This document shows positions 51,902 to 62,379 of a DNA stretch of 64,000 bases, one piece after another. The stretch is taken from NCBI GenBank assembly GCA_907163375.1, contig CAJQUW010009328.1, positions 558,001-622,000 on the forward strand, in the 5' to 3' direction. Both the position numbers and the translations under genes were made by a program. How positions within the stretch are numbered: position 1 is the stretch's first letter; each line of letters opens with the position of its first letter. The stretch is from Prostheceraeus crozeri (lineage: Eukaryota > Platyhelminthes > Polycladida > Euryleptidae). The notes under the pieces were generated by a model, which made no database searches, was not told where the DNA came from, and was given only the letters and a program-made list of their open reading frames with translations.

Positions 51902-53270
51902 TATGGGCTTATGAATACTGATATGCCTACATTCTGAACAGGAAAATATTATCCGAACAAGAAATACGAGCAAGAATGGAGAGGTCCGGAACGTTTATCG
52001 AAATTATACAATCCTCTCATTAACCGATGCTATTACAGGTAAGTCCGGAGGCACACACGGCAAGTCATAAACCATAAGCTATAAGTCATTTTGACGATGT
52101 TTTTATGTATACTGCTCTATGCGTGTTTTTCATTCATTGGAAATATGCGTTTCTGATTTTCTGATATGAATTAACATTGAAGTATGAAAATTTATTGTTA
52201 AAACATAATTCGCAATTGTATTCAGAAAGTTATTTACTTAAGGTAAAGCGGGAAACGATTCACCGGATTCCCACTCAATACATATTGACGTATGAATTGC
52301 TTATAGCGGTAATAATGGTTTATAGTGAACTGCGAATGTGGTGTTACCACCTCCCCAAGTTGCGAACAGAAAAAAAGCCAAATCCCTATGAGTGAATAAT
52401 GTATTTAATAGATGCAAGGCAAGTGGTGGCCCTTAAGAGAGCCGATTTGGCATTCGCTGAGAATGAGGTTAGTGTACAGTCATCAACTTAGCACCGGAAG
52501 GCGAACAGGACACAGAGGCAGGAACTGAGCTACGCTGCAGACTTCACCACACGGCTTAAGCAAGAACTTGACATTGACTGAGGTCGTGAGACGAGGTGTC
52601 ACGGCAGCGTCGGTGATTTATCGCAAGAGAACGTGCGTGCAGGCGGGGGAGAGAGAGAGCGAGTCCTCGGGTCGTCGGCAGGGAAGTTTTGATGTATCTC
52701 CGAATTGTGTGGGATCGATCATCCATCTGGAGCATTTTATTGGTGCTCAGTCATTTGCCGATTTTCTGGCACTGGATATCGCTTCGCTCTCCTGTGAGTG
52801 AATGGAAAGAGAATCTGTGCCGATCAATGTCTCACATAAGCGATTCTATTGGTCGTCGCTGACTTGAGGGTTATTTGACGCTAAGTATCACTTTTGCCTG
52901 AATCGAGCCGAGTCAGAGATGATGAGGGAAGAAAGAGAAGATGATTGTCTGCATTTTCGTCACATTGGCAATACTCGAGTGATGGCAGAACAAAAGTTGA
53001 CGGTTGTATAGAGGTGTAAGATGCAGAAGCACCCATAAAACTTTCATATTTGTGGAACTATAGTCCCATAGTTGAATCACGCAATATTGAAACAAAGCTG
53101 ACCGGATCGTGGCTAACAATAACAGAACATGTAGGTGTTAACATACAACAGGTCTGTTATACGATATTCACAGTCTTCAACACCTAAGGGACTACCCATG
53201 GAAACCGGATATCAGCTCGTACATTACTCTAATTTCATTTCCTACAAAGCACTATCACTGTTTGGTAAGG
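51902..53270. other. No gene recognised
   Basis: 52560-52700 is GC-richer (GTGCAGGCGGGGGAG, GA run) but its 77-codon ORF has no recognisable domain. 53130-53270 would be the promoter side of the orphan pseudogene. Confidence 0.4.
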
Positions 53271-54745
53271 ATGAGTCGCTGTTATCGAATCTCTCTGCTT
53301 GTTCTCATTTTGTTCGAAGTCAGTCAAGCTTGTAAAAGACAAAATAAGCGTCTGATTGAGGCGCCATCATCGACACATGATCTTTTCTACACCTTTTGCA
53401 TTCGAAAAGCCACTCTGCTCGACGCAGATTCCTTCGTTATCCTTACTAATTAATCTTGTATCCTGCACCACTCACGCTTGGAAGATACGCCAGCCAATCA
53501 TCCTTTAGCTGTATACAAAATACTTGGTTTACCATCCGAGCGGGTCCTACTATTGAGAACCAATGACAGACGAAGCAATCATGATCCGCATCTGCTTCTC
53601 GTTCAGGGAATATCCAATACGACACTGATGGATATTAATCAGGTGCTCTCGAGATCCACCGATCAATACAGGAGTCCCTTTGCTGGAATGTCATCTGTCA
53701 AGTATTCAAAGATACGTCTCTCGATGATTGACGCCAATCTGACTGAAGCTGTCTCCATTACCTTCAAAATGTCGTCCAATGGTGACTGACGGGCGCGAAT
53801 GACTGGTTTGTGCGGACCAATGTCATTGCAGCATCATCTTGGCCACCAGAGGCGCCGGCAGGCGGACGCACAGACGCATGTGCGTCCAGCCCATTCCGTT
53901 ACAAACCATGCTCATCGCTGTGTGAAATCTTTGTGTAAACCATTGAAGTAGACACCTGTGGTTTAAAGGTGAAGTCGATCGGGCAAATAGTTCGGGCAAA
54001 TTTCGCTGCCAATTTCAGCTCAGTGAAGTGTCCTTCCCCACAATACTCTAGTTGTCTATGGATGATAGGTTGCGCGCGCTTCGCTTTTTGACTGGCTGAC
54101 ACAGTGACACGCTGTTTGCTTGATATAACTTCCCTGAGTACTCTTAACAAGCGCGCGTCTCATCTTCTGGAGATACAAATAATGAAATTTAAATATTACA
54201 TAGAAATTATAATATAGAAACAGATCCTAAATAATTAATTAATTAATATCATTAATAATACAAAATAACTTAAATTTACTTACAATTAATTAACTTAAAA
54301 TTGAATGTCTTTAAAAAGCAAATATATATACGTACATAACAAAATAAAAAAAATAAATAAAAGAAAGTATATGTAGCTTAGGTTTTATAAATGAATAAAT
54401 AATGTCATAATTTTATAGTCACGGTTGCAAGAAACTACAATTTGTAGTTTCACCTTTCGTCTAAAATAGTTTATGTACTGGTAGTAGCGCAAACAAATAG
54501 AATCGTGCGTCCAGATTTTTTTACCCTGCCGGCGCCCCTGTTGGCCACTGAACATACTCCAATCAGAAACTACGCAGAATACTTCTGACAGCTTCGATTT
54601 GCAACGCTCATTCGTTATTAGACACGATAAATCACCACACTGTAATTCTGTTACAGGGTGCACGTTAGTTTCAGTGCTAAAAAGGTGTCCTTATGAAAAA
54701 GCCACAGCTAACGAAGCATTTTCATTGAGCCAGTTTACTAAATGA
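53271..54745 (+). pseudogene. Paralog of the 61.5-kb orphan secreted gene, broken and split by a transposon
   Basis: It starts MSRCYRISLLVLILFEVSQA, a clear signal peptide, followed by CIRKATLLDADSFVIL and GLPSERVLLLRTN, closely matching the copy at 61.5 kb. The frame is closed by a premature stop after about 60 codons (a CAG codon in the paralog) and later shifted by a small deletion near 53785. A 694-bp hAT-type element (53847-54540) then interrupts the coding sequence. After it the homology resumes (WPLN, then RSFVIR, aligning with WSLN and RRFLIR of the paralog) and fades near 54745. Similarity to the paralog starts just before the ATG and promoters differ, so only the coding unit seems shared. 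Confidence 0.72.
53847..54540. mobile_element. hAT-type non-autonomous element inside the orphan pseudogene
   Basis: A 694-bp insertion with terminal inverted repeats CAGAGGCGCCGGCAGG (left) and CAGGGGCGCCGGCAGG (right, read inward), one mismatch in 16. It is flanked by an exact 8-bp duplication TTGGCCAC at 53839-53846 and 54541-54548. The 8-bp duplication and CAG ends are hAT hallmarks. The interior is AT-rich (54180-54410) and has no transposase ORF. Confidence 0.88.
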
Positions 54746-54754
54746 GGAATTAGA

Positions 54755-54830
54755 TACAGTGGACTCCCCTTAATCGAAGGGAGTTGGCATTTATCCCGAA
54801 TAACCGACGTGAAAAAAGACCATATGGAAA
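54755..54830. mobile_element. Pogo-type MITE end
   Basis: CAGTGGACTCCCCTTAATCG followed by CCCGAATAACCGACG has the form of pogo/Tigger terminal repeats (CAGTxxACTCxxTTAA) and is preceded by TA. The opposite end was not found. Confidence 0.45.
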
Positions 54831-54959
54831 GAAGTTTGACTAGAGCATTGTTGATGTACCAGCGACCGACGAATTCAGGCTTGTGGCTTAGGTCCAGCTT
54901 GAGACTGGTCGGGTCCTTTTTTGAGAGAATGCTCAGCTGAATCAACTGTCTTTGAGTGA

Positions 54960-55085
54960 ATATTAACGAAGCACGACTATTAAAGGCATGCTTTTGCTTC
55001 CATTGTTTGTCCATTCTCCATTCTTTTCTGACTGATAATGGATCGAAAATTGTCAGCAATGAAGTTGCGCGTGTAAACATACCCT
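54960..55085. mobile_element. MITE fragment, GTTTACACGTGC family
   Basis: It ends GTCAGCAATGAAGTTGCGCG, TGTAAACATACCCTAAGG, with inner CCATTGTTTGTCCATTCTCC. This matches the right arm of 40122-40566. Only the terminal 125 bases remain. Confidence 0.65.
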
Positions 55086-56239
55086 AAGGCCTTGAGGAGG
55101 CTTCCGGTCTCCAGGTATGCATACATTTCAGGTTATCTCCAGAAAAGTCAATGGACAATATTTCCACGAATGGAGTGCTTATGGTGGTTTGCAACCTGGG
55201 TAGCCGTTTATCTGATTGTGTGCTTTGTTTAGCTGGGTTGGGTAAAATTTTGTTCTAATCCGGCACGGATTACTCGAATGCCCGTGAAATTCGCTACTAA
55301 TATGAAATTTAGCATTCGGTTCATTGAAATATCAGAACACCTCTTGCACATTTTAGAATATTCAAATGTAAAATGTGATTACTTCTTATCTAATTCCACT
55401 TATGAAAGTGACATTAAATGTTTTCAGTGATGGTTAGTGTGTTGAGTGAGCGACATGCGTTGAGTGAATATGCAGAACCATTAAGAGCTCTCTTTACTGT
55501 ATAATTTGTATACATCCAATAGTTGTTTTGTGAACCTTTGATTTCTTTTACGACATGTACCAGTAACATAGTTTGAAATTGTCACTATGAATTTTCTGTC
55601 ATTATCTGAATTGAAAAAAAGTAATGATGAGTATTCCGAAATAAAAGACTTAAGATTCAAAGATTTAAGATTTAAGAAATCAAACTTAAGATGCTATTAT
55701 TGAGCATTCTAACTAAAAGGTTTCACAAATTAAAGAAGTCATTTTGGCTTATTAGTATTATATTATGCTTTCCTTTAATTCACTGTCTTTTAGGGAAGAT
55801 TTTAATTTAATTCACCTTAAGTACTACAGCCATTCTCGTCAAATATATAAAAAAACAAAAGACACAAAAAAATATCTAGACATTAGAAAGTAGCAAAGAC
55901 AATGGGAAGAGCTGGTCATGTATGTATGTATATACACTTGAATACAGATGTAGAGCTAGTTTTTACGACATTTTTGATTATAACACGATTTTTTTGATAA
56001 CATAATCAACCAAGATCTATTAATCTGGAATCAAAAACAAAGAAAATCTGACTTCGTGGGAGACATTCATAACTTCTGAAAATCTAACTCGGATTATCCA
56101 GCAGATGATCATTGTACAGTAGTAATTTGCTATGGTGTTGCAATTCCTGTGGCCTACATCAGCAAGCCGCTAAAAGATATGGAGCGTTCCGACGTGTGTT
56201 CAAGACGGATCTGTAGCCAATGACAAATGGTAAGGCATT
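55086..56239. other. No feature seen
   Basis: AT-rich; 56110-56200 has a few codons (PVAYISKPLKDMER) that hint at a retroelement, too short to call. Confidence 0.4.
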
Positions 56240-58860
56240 GGACGTAAAAGAAAGACCCATCAATAGGGTTGCCCTCGGCTTAGTTGTGGTCTCGATCCGG
56301 CAGTCATTAATGAAAACTTTGATATGAAAGGTTTGGTCAATACGGCAGAAAGCATAGGGCTTATTACCAGATTCTCACATTCAGAGGTTCTCTTGATGTA
56401 CATTCTTTCGATGCTCTCTATAGTACGAGAATCCAAAATGTTGCACTAACATAAATTTACGAACCAGAAGTGTGAAAGGGGTAGCGGACGTTCAGTTCGG
56501 CTTTATGCCAGACAAAGGTACACAGAATGCAGTGTATGTACGCCGAGCGAGCGATTGAAAAGCAACGCAACAATTATGCTTGCTTTCTTGATTGTAATAG
56601 GGCATTCGACAGGGTGAAGCATCAAGATTTGCTTAATATCCTGGAAAACTTAGAAATCCACGATAACGACATCTGCAATCTGCATGCTCCAATGGCTCTA
56701 CTGGTACCAGAAAGCTTCCGTGCTTGTTGAAGACGAACTTACTCCGATGTGTGAGTTTCGGTGTGACGTGTGACAGGGACGCGTGGCATCTCCATTCTTG
56801 TTCACGCTATGCACGGAGATGATCCTGCGCAGTCTTGATGACTTTGAGGGGTTCACGATTGGAAGGCAAAAGATCACGAATATAAGGTATGCTGACGGTA
56901 CTGAAAAACTTGCGGAATCGGAGCAACAATTACAAGCAATGATGGATATTGTGATCACCGAAAGTGAGAGGAGAGGACCATCGCTGAACCCCGCGAAATC
57001 AGTGTTCATGGTTTTCAGCAAAGAAAACCATCCACCAGCCTGCACTGTAAAGATCCACGACCAAATATTGAAGCAGGTAACTTCCTTTGTTTATCTGGGA
57101 AGTCTTATGACCGGGCCGAACAAATATGCATAAAATGCATAAAAATGCATATTTCAGCTTTAATTGCATAAAAATGCATATCATGAAAATAAGTGCTTTT
57201 AAATACATATATACATGATTTCTTGAAAGAACAGGAGTTATTATGAACAAATTGTGTCTCGCTTCCATTGTTGACACTTATCTTCTCCTTTCTGTCTTTT
57301 ACATACAGAAAGCTTCATACTGCTTCATACATGTTGAAAGCGGTTAGAGCAATGGCAGTTTTATGCCGAAGATGATACACGTTATTTGTTTAGCGCACAA
57401 CCTCCATAGAGTTGCTGATATGGTGATTGGACTATATCCAAAATCAATTAACTGTTATCATTAACCAAGAAAGTGTTTAGAAAGCACCCTCACGTTGTCG
57501 GAAGCTGGAAGAAGCTTACATGTCACTGCCACCCTCTCCGATAACCACCCGTTGGGGCACATGGATAGAAGCAGTGGAATGCTACCTCACCAATTATCAG
57601 ACCCTGAAAAAAGTGATTGTTGACTTGGAGGATGATTGTACAGCAATCGTTAACCTGAAGGAGCTAATCGAAAAATCGGACACCGAGATTGCAAGAGGCA
57701 TCGTAGACATTTCCTCTAAATATGGCTGAGCTATTCATTGTTGTCTGAAGCAGCTTCCAGACCTTAAGTGCAATCCGTCTCAAGCCAAACAACTGATCGA
57801 TGGTATCAGCTATGACTTTGATGCGAATGTAAGGACCAAGCTGGAGCACGTTCTTCAAAAGAACACAGGATTCAAGAACCTGGTTGAGAGGGACTTTAAA
57901 TGATATCCATTGGAAGAACAACTGCTATTGTCGCGATCCCCGGTTACCTCTTCTGACGTTGAGAGACTTTTTCAGAACACAAGGCATTTAAGAGGAGCAA
58001 TCGCACTAGCATGACTAAGGAAAACATCCGCATGCGTTGTGTATTAGGAATGATCTCAAAGTGCTGACAGATTATTCACGATTTATGCATACATAAGGCT
58101 ACATTTCTTACTATATTGCAGCTATTTCTATAATCAGAATGATATTGCATAAATGCAGTTTTCATTGCAAAAAATTACTTTTTTAAGCGCATTTTTATGC
58201 GCATAAGGCGATCACTTATTAATGCATATTTTGTCGGCCTTGCTTATGACTAAAGACAGTCGAAGCGATGCAGAGGTGAAAAGAAGAAAAGCTATAGCAA
58301 AATCCACGTTTGGAAAGATGAAGGAGGTGCTATCAAAACGCACTTTGTGGTTGTGCACTAGGTTATATGTCCTAAAATGCTAGGTTATGTCTACATTGAC
58401 ACATTGTTGCGAAACTTGGACTCTGGGAGCGGCAAAGAAAGCCAGGCTGGCCGCAGCTGAGATGTGGTTTCTTCGACGAATGTTGAAGATTTCGTGGACA
58501 CACAGAGTCAGTAACCACCAGGTTTTGCAGCGGGCAAACACCACGGCACACCTGCTGAGCAACGTCAGAAGACGGCAGATGGAGTTCTTCAGTCACATCA
58601 TGAGGAAAGGCATCACAGAACATCTGGTGACAACAGGAATGTTGGTGGATGGAGAGGAAGAGGGAGACAACGTAGGACGTACGTGAAGTCAATGGCGGAG
58701 GAGTGCAACGTTTCCACGATTTCCCTGATAAGGGCAAAAGCATCAAGAACTGAGTGGCGATGGATGTCACTTTCAAGTTTCCAACGTTCCGGTGGAATAT
58801 GGGACCCTCGACGACGAAGTGTGAAAATGAAGGGAATTATCAATCAATTCTATTTTTAAG
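56240..58860 (+). mobile_element. LINE (APE-type RT family), degraded, split by a hAT element
   Basis: Reverse transcriptase pieces of a non-LTR retrotransposon in several frames. They include VADVQFGFMPDKGTQNAVY (56486), CFLDCNRAFDRVKHQDLL (56584), ITNIRYADG (the YADD catalytic site, here YADG, 56876) and FVYLGSLM (57088). After the hAT insertion the C-terminal domain resumes: CCETWTLGAAKKARLAAAEM near 58405 and FFSHIMRKGI near 58585. This resembles RTE/craniofacial-development-protein-2-like elements. It is heavily mutated and the left boundary is vague. Confidence 0.82.
57112..58242 (+). mobile_element. hAT transposon with transposase remnant, inserted in a LINE
   Basis: A 1131-bp element flanked by an exact 8-bp duplication CTTATGAC (57104-57111 and 58243-58250). 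The ends are related inverted repeats: CGGGCCGAACAAATATGCAT on the left and CAAGGCCGACAAAATATGCA on the right read inward. The inside has hAT transposase sequence: ITTRWGTWIEAVECYL near 57545 and SSDVERLF near 57953 (the C-terminal dimerisation region). It is shorter than an autonomous copy and has internal stops. A/T-rich ATGCAT repeats lie just inside both ends. Removing it rejoins the host LINE frame (GSLM to TKDSRSDAEVKRR). Confidence 0.9.
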
Positions 58861-60392
58861 ACTACATTACTCAACTTAAAATCAGCAATGTGGAGACAGT
58901 TTGCAAATATGATTAATTGAATAACACCATTAACTACCGTATTAATGAGACTCTTAGTGGAGAGTTGACTGCGTATGATTGAAGTCGATAAATTGGCTGT
59001 CAAAAAGATCTCGCAGAACTTACAGTTTACGAATCAAAATCAAATTTCATCACTGTCTTAAGAATCTACACATTCCCCTTAGTGACCTTCTTTTGAAGAT
59101 AAAAATAAAGAGAACCAACATTAGGATTCCATCATTAGGATTATCACAACGGTAATACAATAGATCGGCAATAAGGAGATGAGGCAAGAAATGTTAGACG
59201 TTTAGATCCGTCGATAGAAAGACAACACAAAATTCAATTGCATCCGTATACGCCACATTTTGTCTTAGAAGAACTCATCCGTACGAATCTGAATGGCCGA
59301 AACTACACCATGACATGTACATAATTGTGGAACCAGCTGACGGACAGGACGTCATTTAGGACGACTTGTCAGGAAAAGGACTGTCTTAAAGGACTGCCAT
59401 GGCAATTCTTCAATTGAGATCTCTTGCTTCTCTGTCTGGTTGATAGCTCAGCTGGTAGAGCGATGACCTAGATTGCCAGAAGTCGATGACTGAAATCCGC
59501 CAAGACGTGCAATTAATTTCCGTCAATAAAAAATAGCTCAGAACTGATGACTGCTCGCGAAAAAGTGAGGAAATTATTTTGCAGCATTTCAGCTAATTTC
59601 TAAACAGCTTTTATTTTTCCAAGCTTTGGTAATACTTTTGCTGATGCATTCAAAATGACGCAGTATTAGCTTATTCTGAGTATGAAAAAACCCAGGCTAG
59701 ATGCGATCAATTTACACGATCATCGGATACTCAACAAAACCATTATCCAAGACGGTCATTGGTATGACAGCAGTCTGATACCAAAGCCAATATATTTGCA
59801 ATGAAATTCCTCATGAGCTTCAAGAACTGCCTTGTGTAAGGCAGATTTACTTCAATATTGCATCAAGGAATCGAGAATTGACTTCTGATGTATCTTGTTA
59901 TCAAGCGAGCTCGTATGAGTAGATTGGTCATGAAAAATATACATAGAAATCCGAAGTTCTATCACATAAGGACTAGAATGGACATGCGTTGTCATGCCAA
60001 CGGCAGCTAAGCGATAGCGGCTTACAGTCGTTGACAATGGCTAAGTGCTGTTACTTAATGGGTGTAGTTTGTAATTATTCTCGGTTATTATCGCTTATTT
60101 TTCAATTTAAAATCATTTGATGAAATAAATTGCAATGCATTGCCTAGCGATAAGTATCTCCAACTATACTGGCTTCAGCAATATCAGTCTTCTTAATATG
60201 TAGCCACCATGAAATAGATCGGCATCTAGTCAGACAGCTGAAATTGCCATCAGAAAACACTTGTTCTCCATTCTGCTCCCACTAACTAAAACATAACAAA
60301 AAGTCGGATTTCTATTGCAGGCGATGTGCAATTCAATGCAATCCCACAATGCTACATCTTTCCTATAGAGTATGTATATGTGGGTAGAGTGT
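58861..60392. other. No gene recognised
   Basis: Contains the tRNA-like relic at 59439; otherwise nothing identified. Confidence 0.45.
59439..59505 (+). other. tRNA-like relic
   Basis: GATAGCTCAGCTGGTAGAGC is a good tRNA D-arm/A-box, but the B-box expected near 59490 (GATGACTGAAATCC) is degenerate and the acceptor ends do not pair. It is a tRNA pseudogene or SINE head, not a working tRNA gene. Confidence 0.5.
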
Positions 60393-60770
60393 CGACTCAA
60401 AAAAGTATCTGTATACAGTGAAAATTTTTACATGAAAAGATTCAGTTTTTTGCAGAGATTACGTTCCTGCGCTCCAAAAAATTATTTGAGCAGTTTTGAA
60501 AAAGGTAAATTTACATACTACCGACATGAAGCCCCTTTATGAGTATTATGAAACATGCTGGATATCAAGAGGAATGAATATTTGCTAACAAGCATCTTAA
60601 TTAAGCGGAAATTAAGCTAATGATCTAGGAAATTTCATGATCCGAATTATAATGGAAGTCTTCATCAAAAAGTCGAGATCTTATTTGTGCTTTCTTGGCT
60701 GAAATTTCAAGTTTTCAATTCAATTTTCATCGGCATGATTTTATGATTCACTAAATTCATGTTTCATTTC
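60393..60770 (+). repeat. Repeat family R1, copy 3
   Basis: Longest uninterrupted copy: GTGTCGACTCAAAAAAGTAT, AGATTCAGTTTTTTGCAGAG, then TTCATCGGCATGATTTTATG. No ORF and no recognisable ends. Confidence 0.75.
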
Positions 60771-60854
60771 TTGAATCTGAATAGTGATATGGATCCCATG
60801 ATCTTCCCATTCATTTGTTATCAAAATTGCAATTTCATCATGATATTCATGATT

Positions 60855-61010
60855 CCTAGCGATATTTCGGTCTGATGGTCGAGCCCCGAAAGTATCATTG
60901 GAAGTCGCCAGGAAGGACATCCGGGCTTAAAAGATCACAACGCTCCAGATAAACGACTGACTATGTCAGCACCGTCCCAGCCCCCAGTATGAAGGAGTAA
61001 TCCCGTTAAA
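60855..61010 (+). repeat. tRNA-derived SINE, family 1, 5'-truncated
   Basis: CTAGCGATATTTCGGTC, GGTCGAGCCCCGAAAGT, GGAAGGACATCCGGGC, ending CCCGTTAAA. The A-box end is missing. Confidence 0.78.
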
Positions 61011-61526
61011 CCATCATTCATCATCACCCAATGATATGGAAGCGGATTGGAATTGATAGAAGCGGTGAATTTTTGAGTCACATTAGAGGAAGCAGAAGCA
61101 GCCTGTGATACAATATGCTCAATATTATAACAACAGATTAACAGATAGGCTAGTGGTTGGAAGCGATTCTGCATTTTTTTCAACATGCGCGCTAATGCAC
61201 ATTCTGGGATGTGGATACGAAATATCAATGTGACAGGAATCTGTAGGGTGTCATTTCTGACGTCTTAGCAAAACTCTGAATAGTCGCCATCACTGCTTAT
61301 TTATCGATTGATAGAATGTTTACAGCGCAATAAATGTCTCATAATCTTGAGTGGGTGATAAAAACATGCAACCTGGAGCAAGAAGGTCTATAATTTTCAT
61401 TGTTCTTAGCCCTTCTGGGATCACTTTCAATCATGATGTCAATAAAAGAATAATATAATTCATTCCTCTTCCAATTCCACCATTATGACATCATTTTGAA
61501 AAGTAGACTAACGCTACAAGGACGAC

Positions 61527-62379
61527 ATGAGTCGCTGTTATCCATTCTCGCTGTTTGTTTTCATCTTGTTCGAGTCAATCTTGTGAAAGACAAAATGAAC
61601 TTTTAATTGTGCCGTCATCATCAGCATATGATGTCCTCCACCTCTTTTGTATTCGAAAAGCCACTCTGCTCGACGCGAATTCTTTCGTCATTCTTGCCAA
61701 TCAGTCTTGTATCCTGCACCACTCCTGCTTGGAAGCTGCACCAACCAATCATTCCTTAGCTATATACAAAAGACTTGGTCTATCATCCGAGCGGGTCTTA
61801 CTATTGAGAACCAATGCCAGACGAGCTGATCAAAACCCTTACTTACTTCTCATTCAAGGAGTGTCCAATAAGACACAAATGGATATTAATCAGTTATTCA
61901 CAGCATCATCTGATCAATACAGGAGCCCTTCCGCCGAAATGCTTTATATTCAGTATTCAAAGATACACCTATCATTGCTAGATACTGAAAATAGAGAGGT
62001 GGTTGCTTTAACCTTCAACATGTCAACCGGTGGCACACTGACGAGTGAGAATGATTGGTTCACAAAGGACAACATCTTTGCAGCACCTTGGTCGCTGAAT
62101 GCACTCAAATCCGATAATGTCTTGGTCAAAATGAAGCCTACTGTGAATACTCGGCGTTTCCTTATCAGAAGTGCTGCCCTAAAAGGCTGCGATACTTACG
62201 CGGGAGCTTTGATGGTATCGTTTGGCAAACATTGCGATTTCGAGAAATCTAGCCCAGTTTACTTGTGGTCGAAGAAAAACAAAGAACCTCACCTATTCGA
62301 TGACGGCAATAATGCTGAAGATTTCGTTCTGCATGGGGAAATTTCTACCCTCACTGCTCTGTACGTTCGACTTAATTGA
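61527..62379 (+). CDS. Orphan secreted-type protein, intact body with signal peptide in another frame
   Basis: The open body ends at 62379 and runs about 270 codons from near 61570. It begins around SQSCERQNELL, continues FCIRKATLLDANSFVILANQ, and ends STLTALYVRLN. It has several Cys residues (CIRK, SCILHHSC, GCDTY, HCDFE) and N-glycosylation sequons (NQS, NHS, NKT, NMS), as in secreted proteins. The ATG at 61527 starts MSRCYPFSLFVFILFE, a good signal peptide, but in another frame. Compared with its paralog at 53271, a 5-base loss after codon 16 breaks the frame. The AG at 61572-61573 after a T-rich tract could instead be a splice acceptor. I do not recognise the family. It may be a working gene, a recent pseudogene or a sequence error. 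Confidence 0.6.

Noticed and set aside
56110-56200. PVAYISKPLKDMER, similar to the RNase H region of LTR retrotransposons.
   Set aside because: Only about a dozen codons with no neighbours of that kind; treated as chance or an unidentifiable fossil scrap.
59439-59505. A possible tRNA gene.
   Set aside because: Only the A-box/D-arm is convincing; the T-arm is degenerate and the acceptor stem does not pair.
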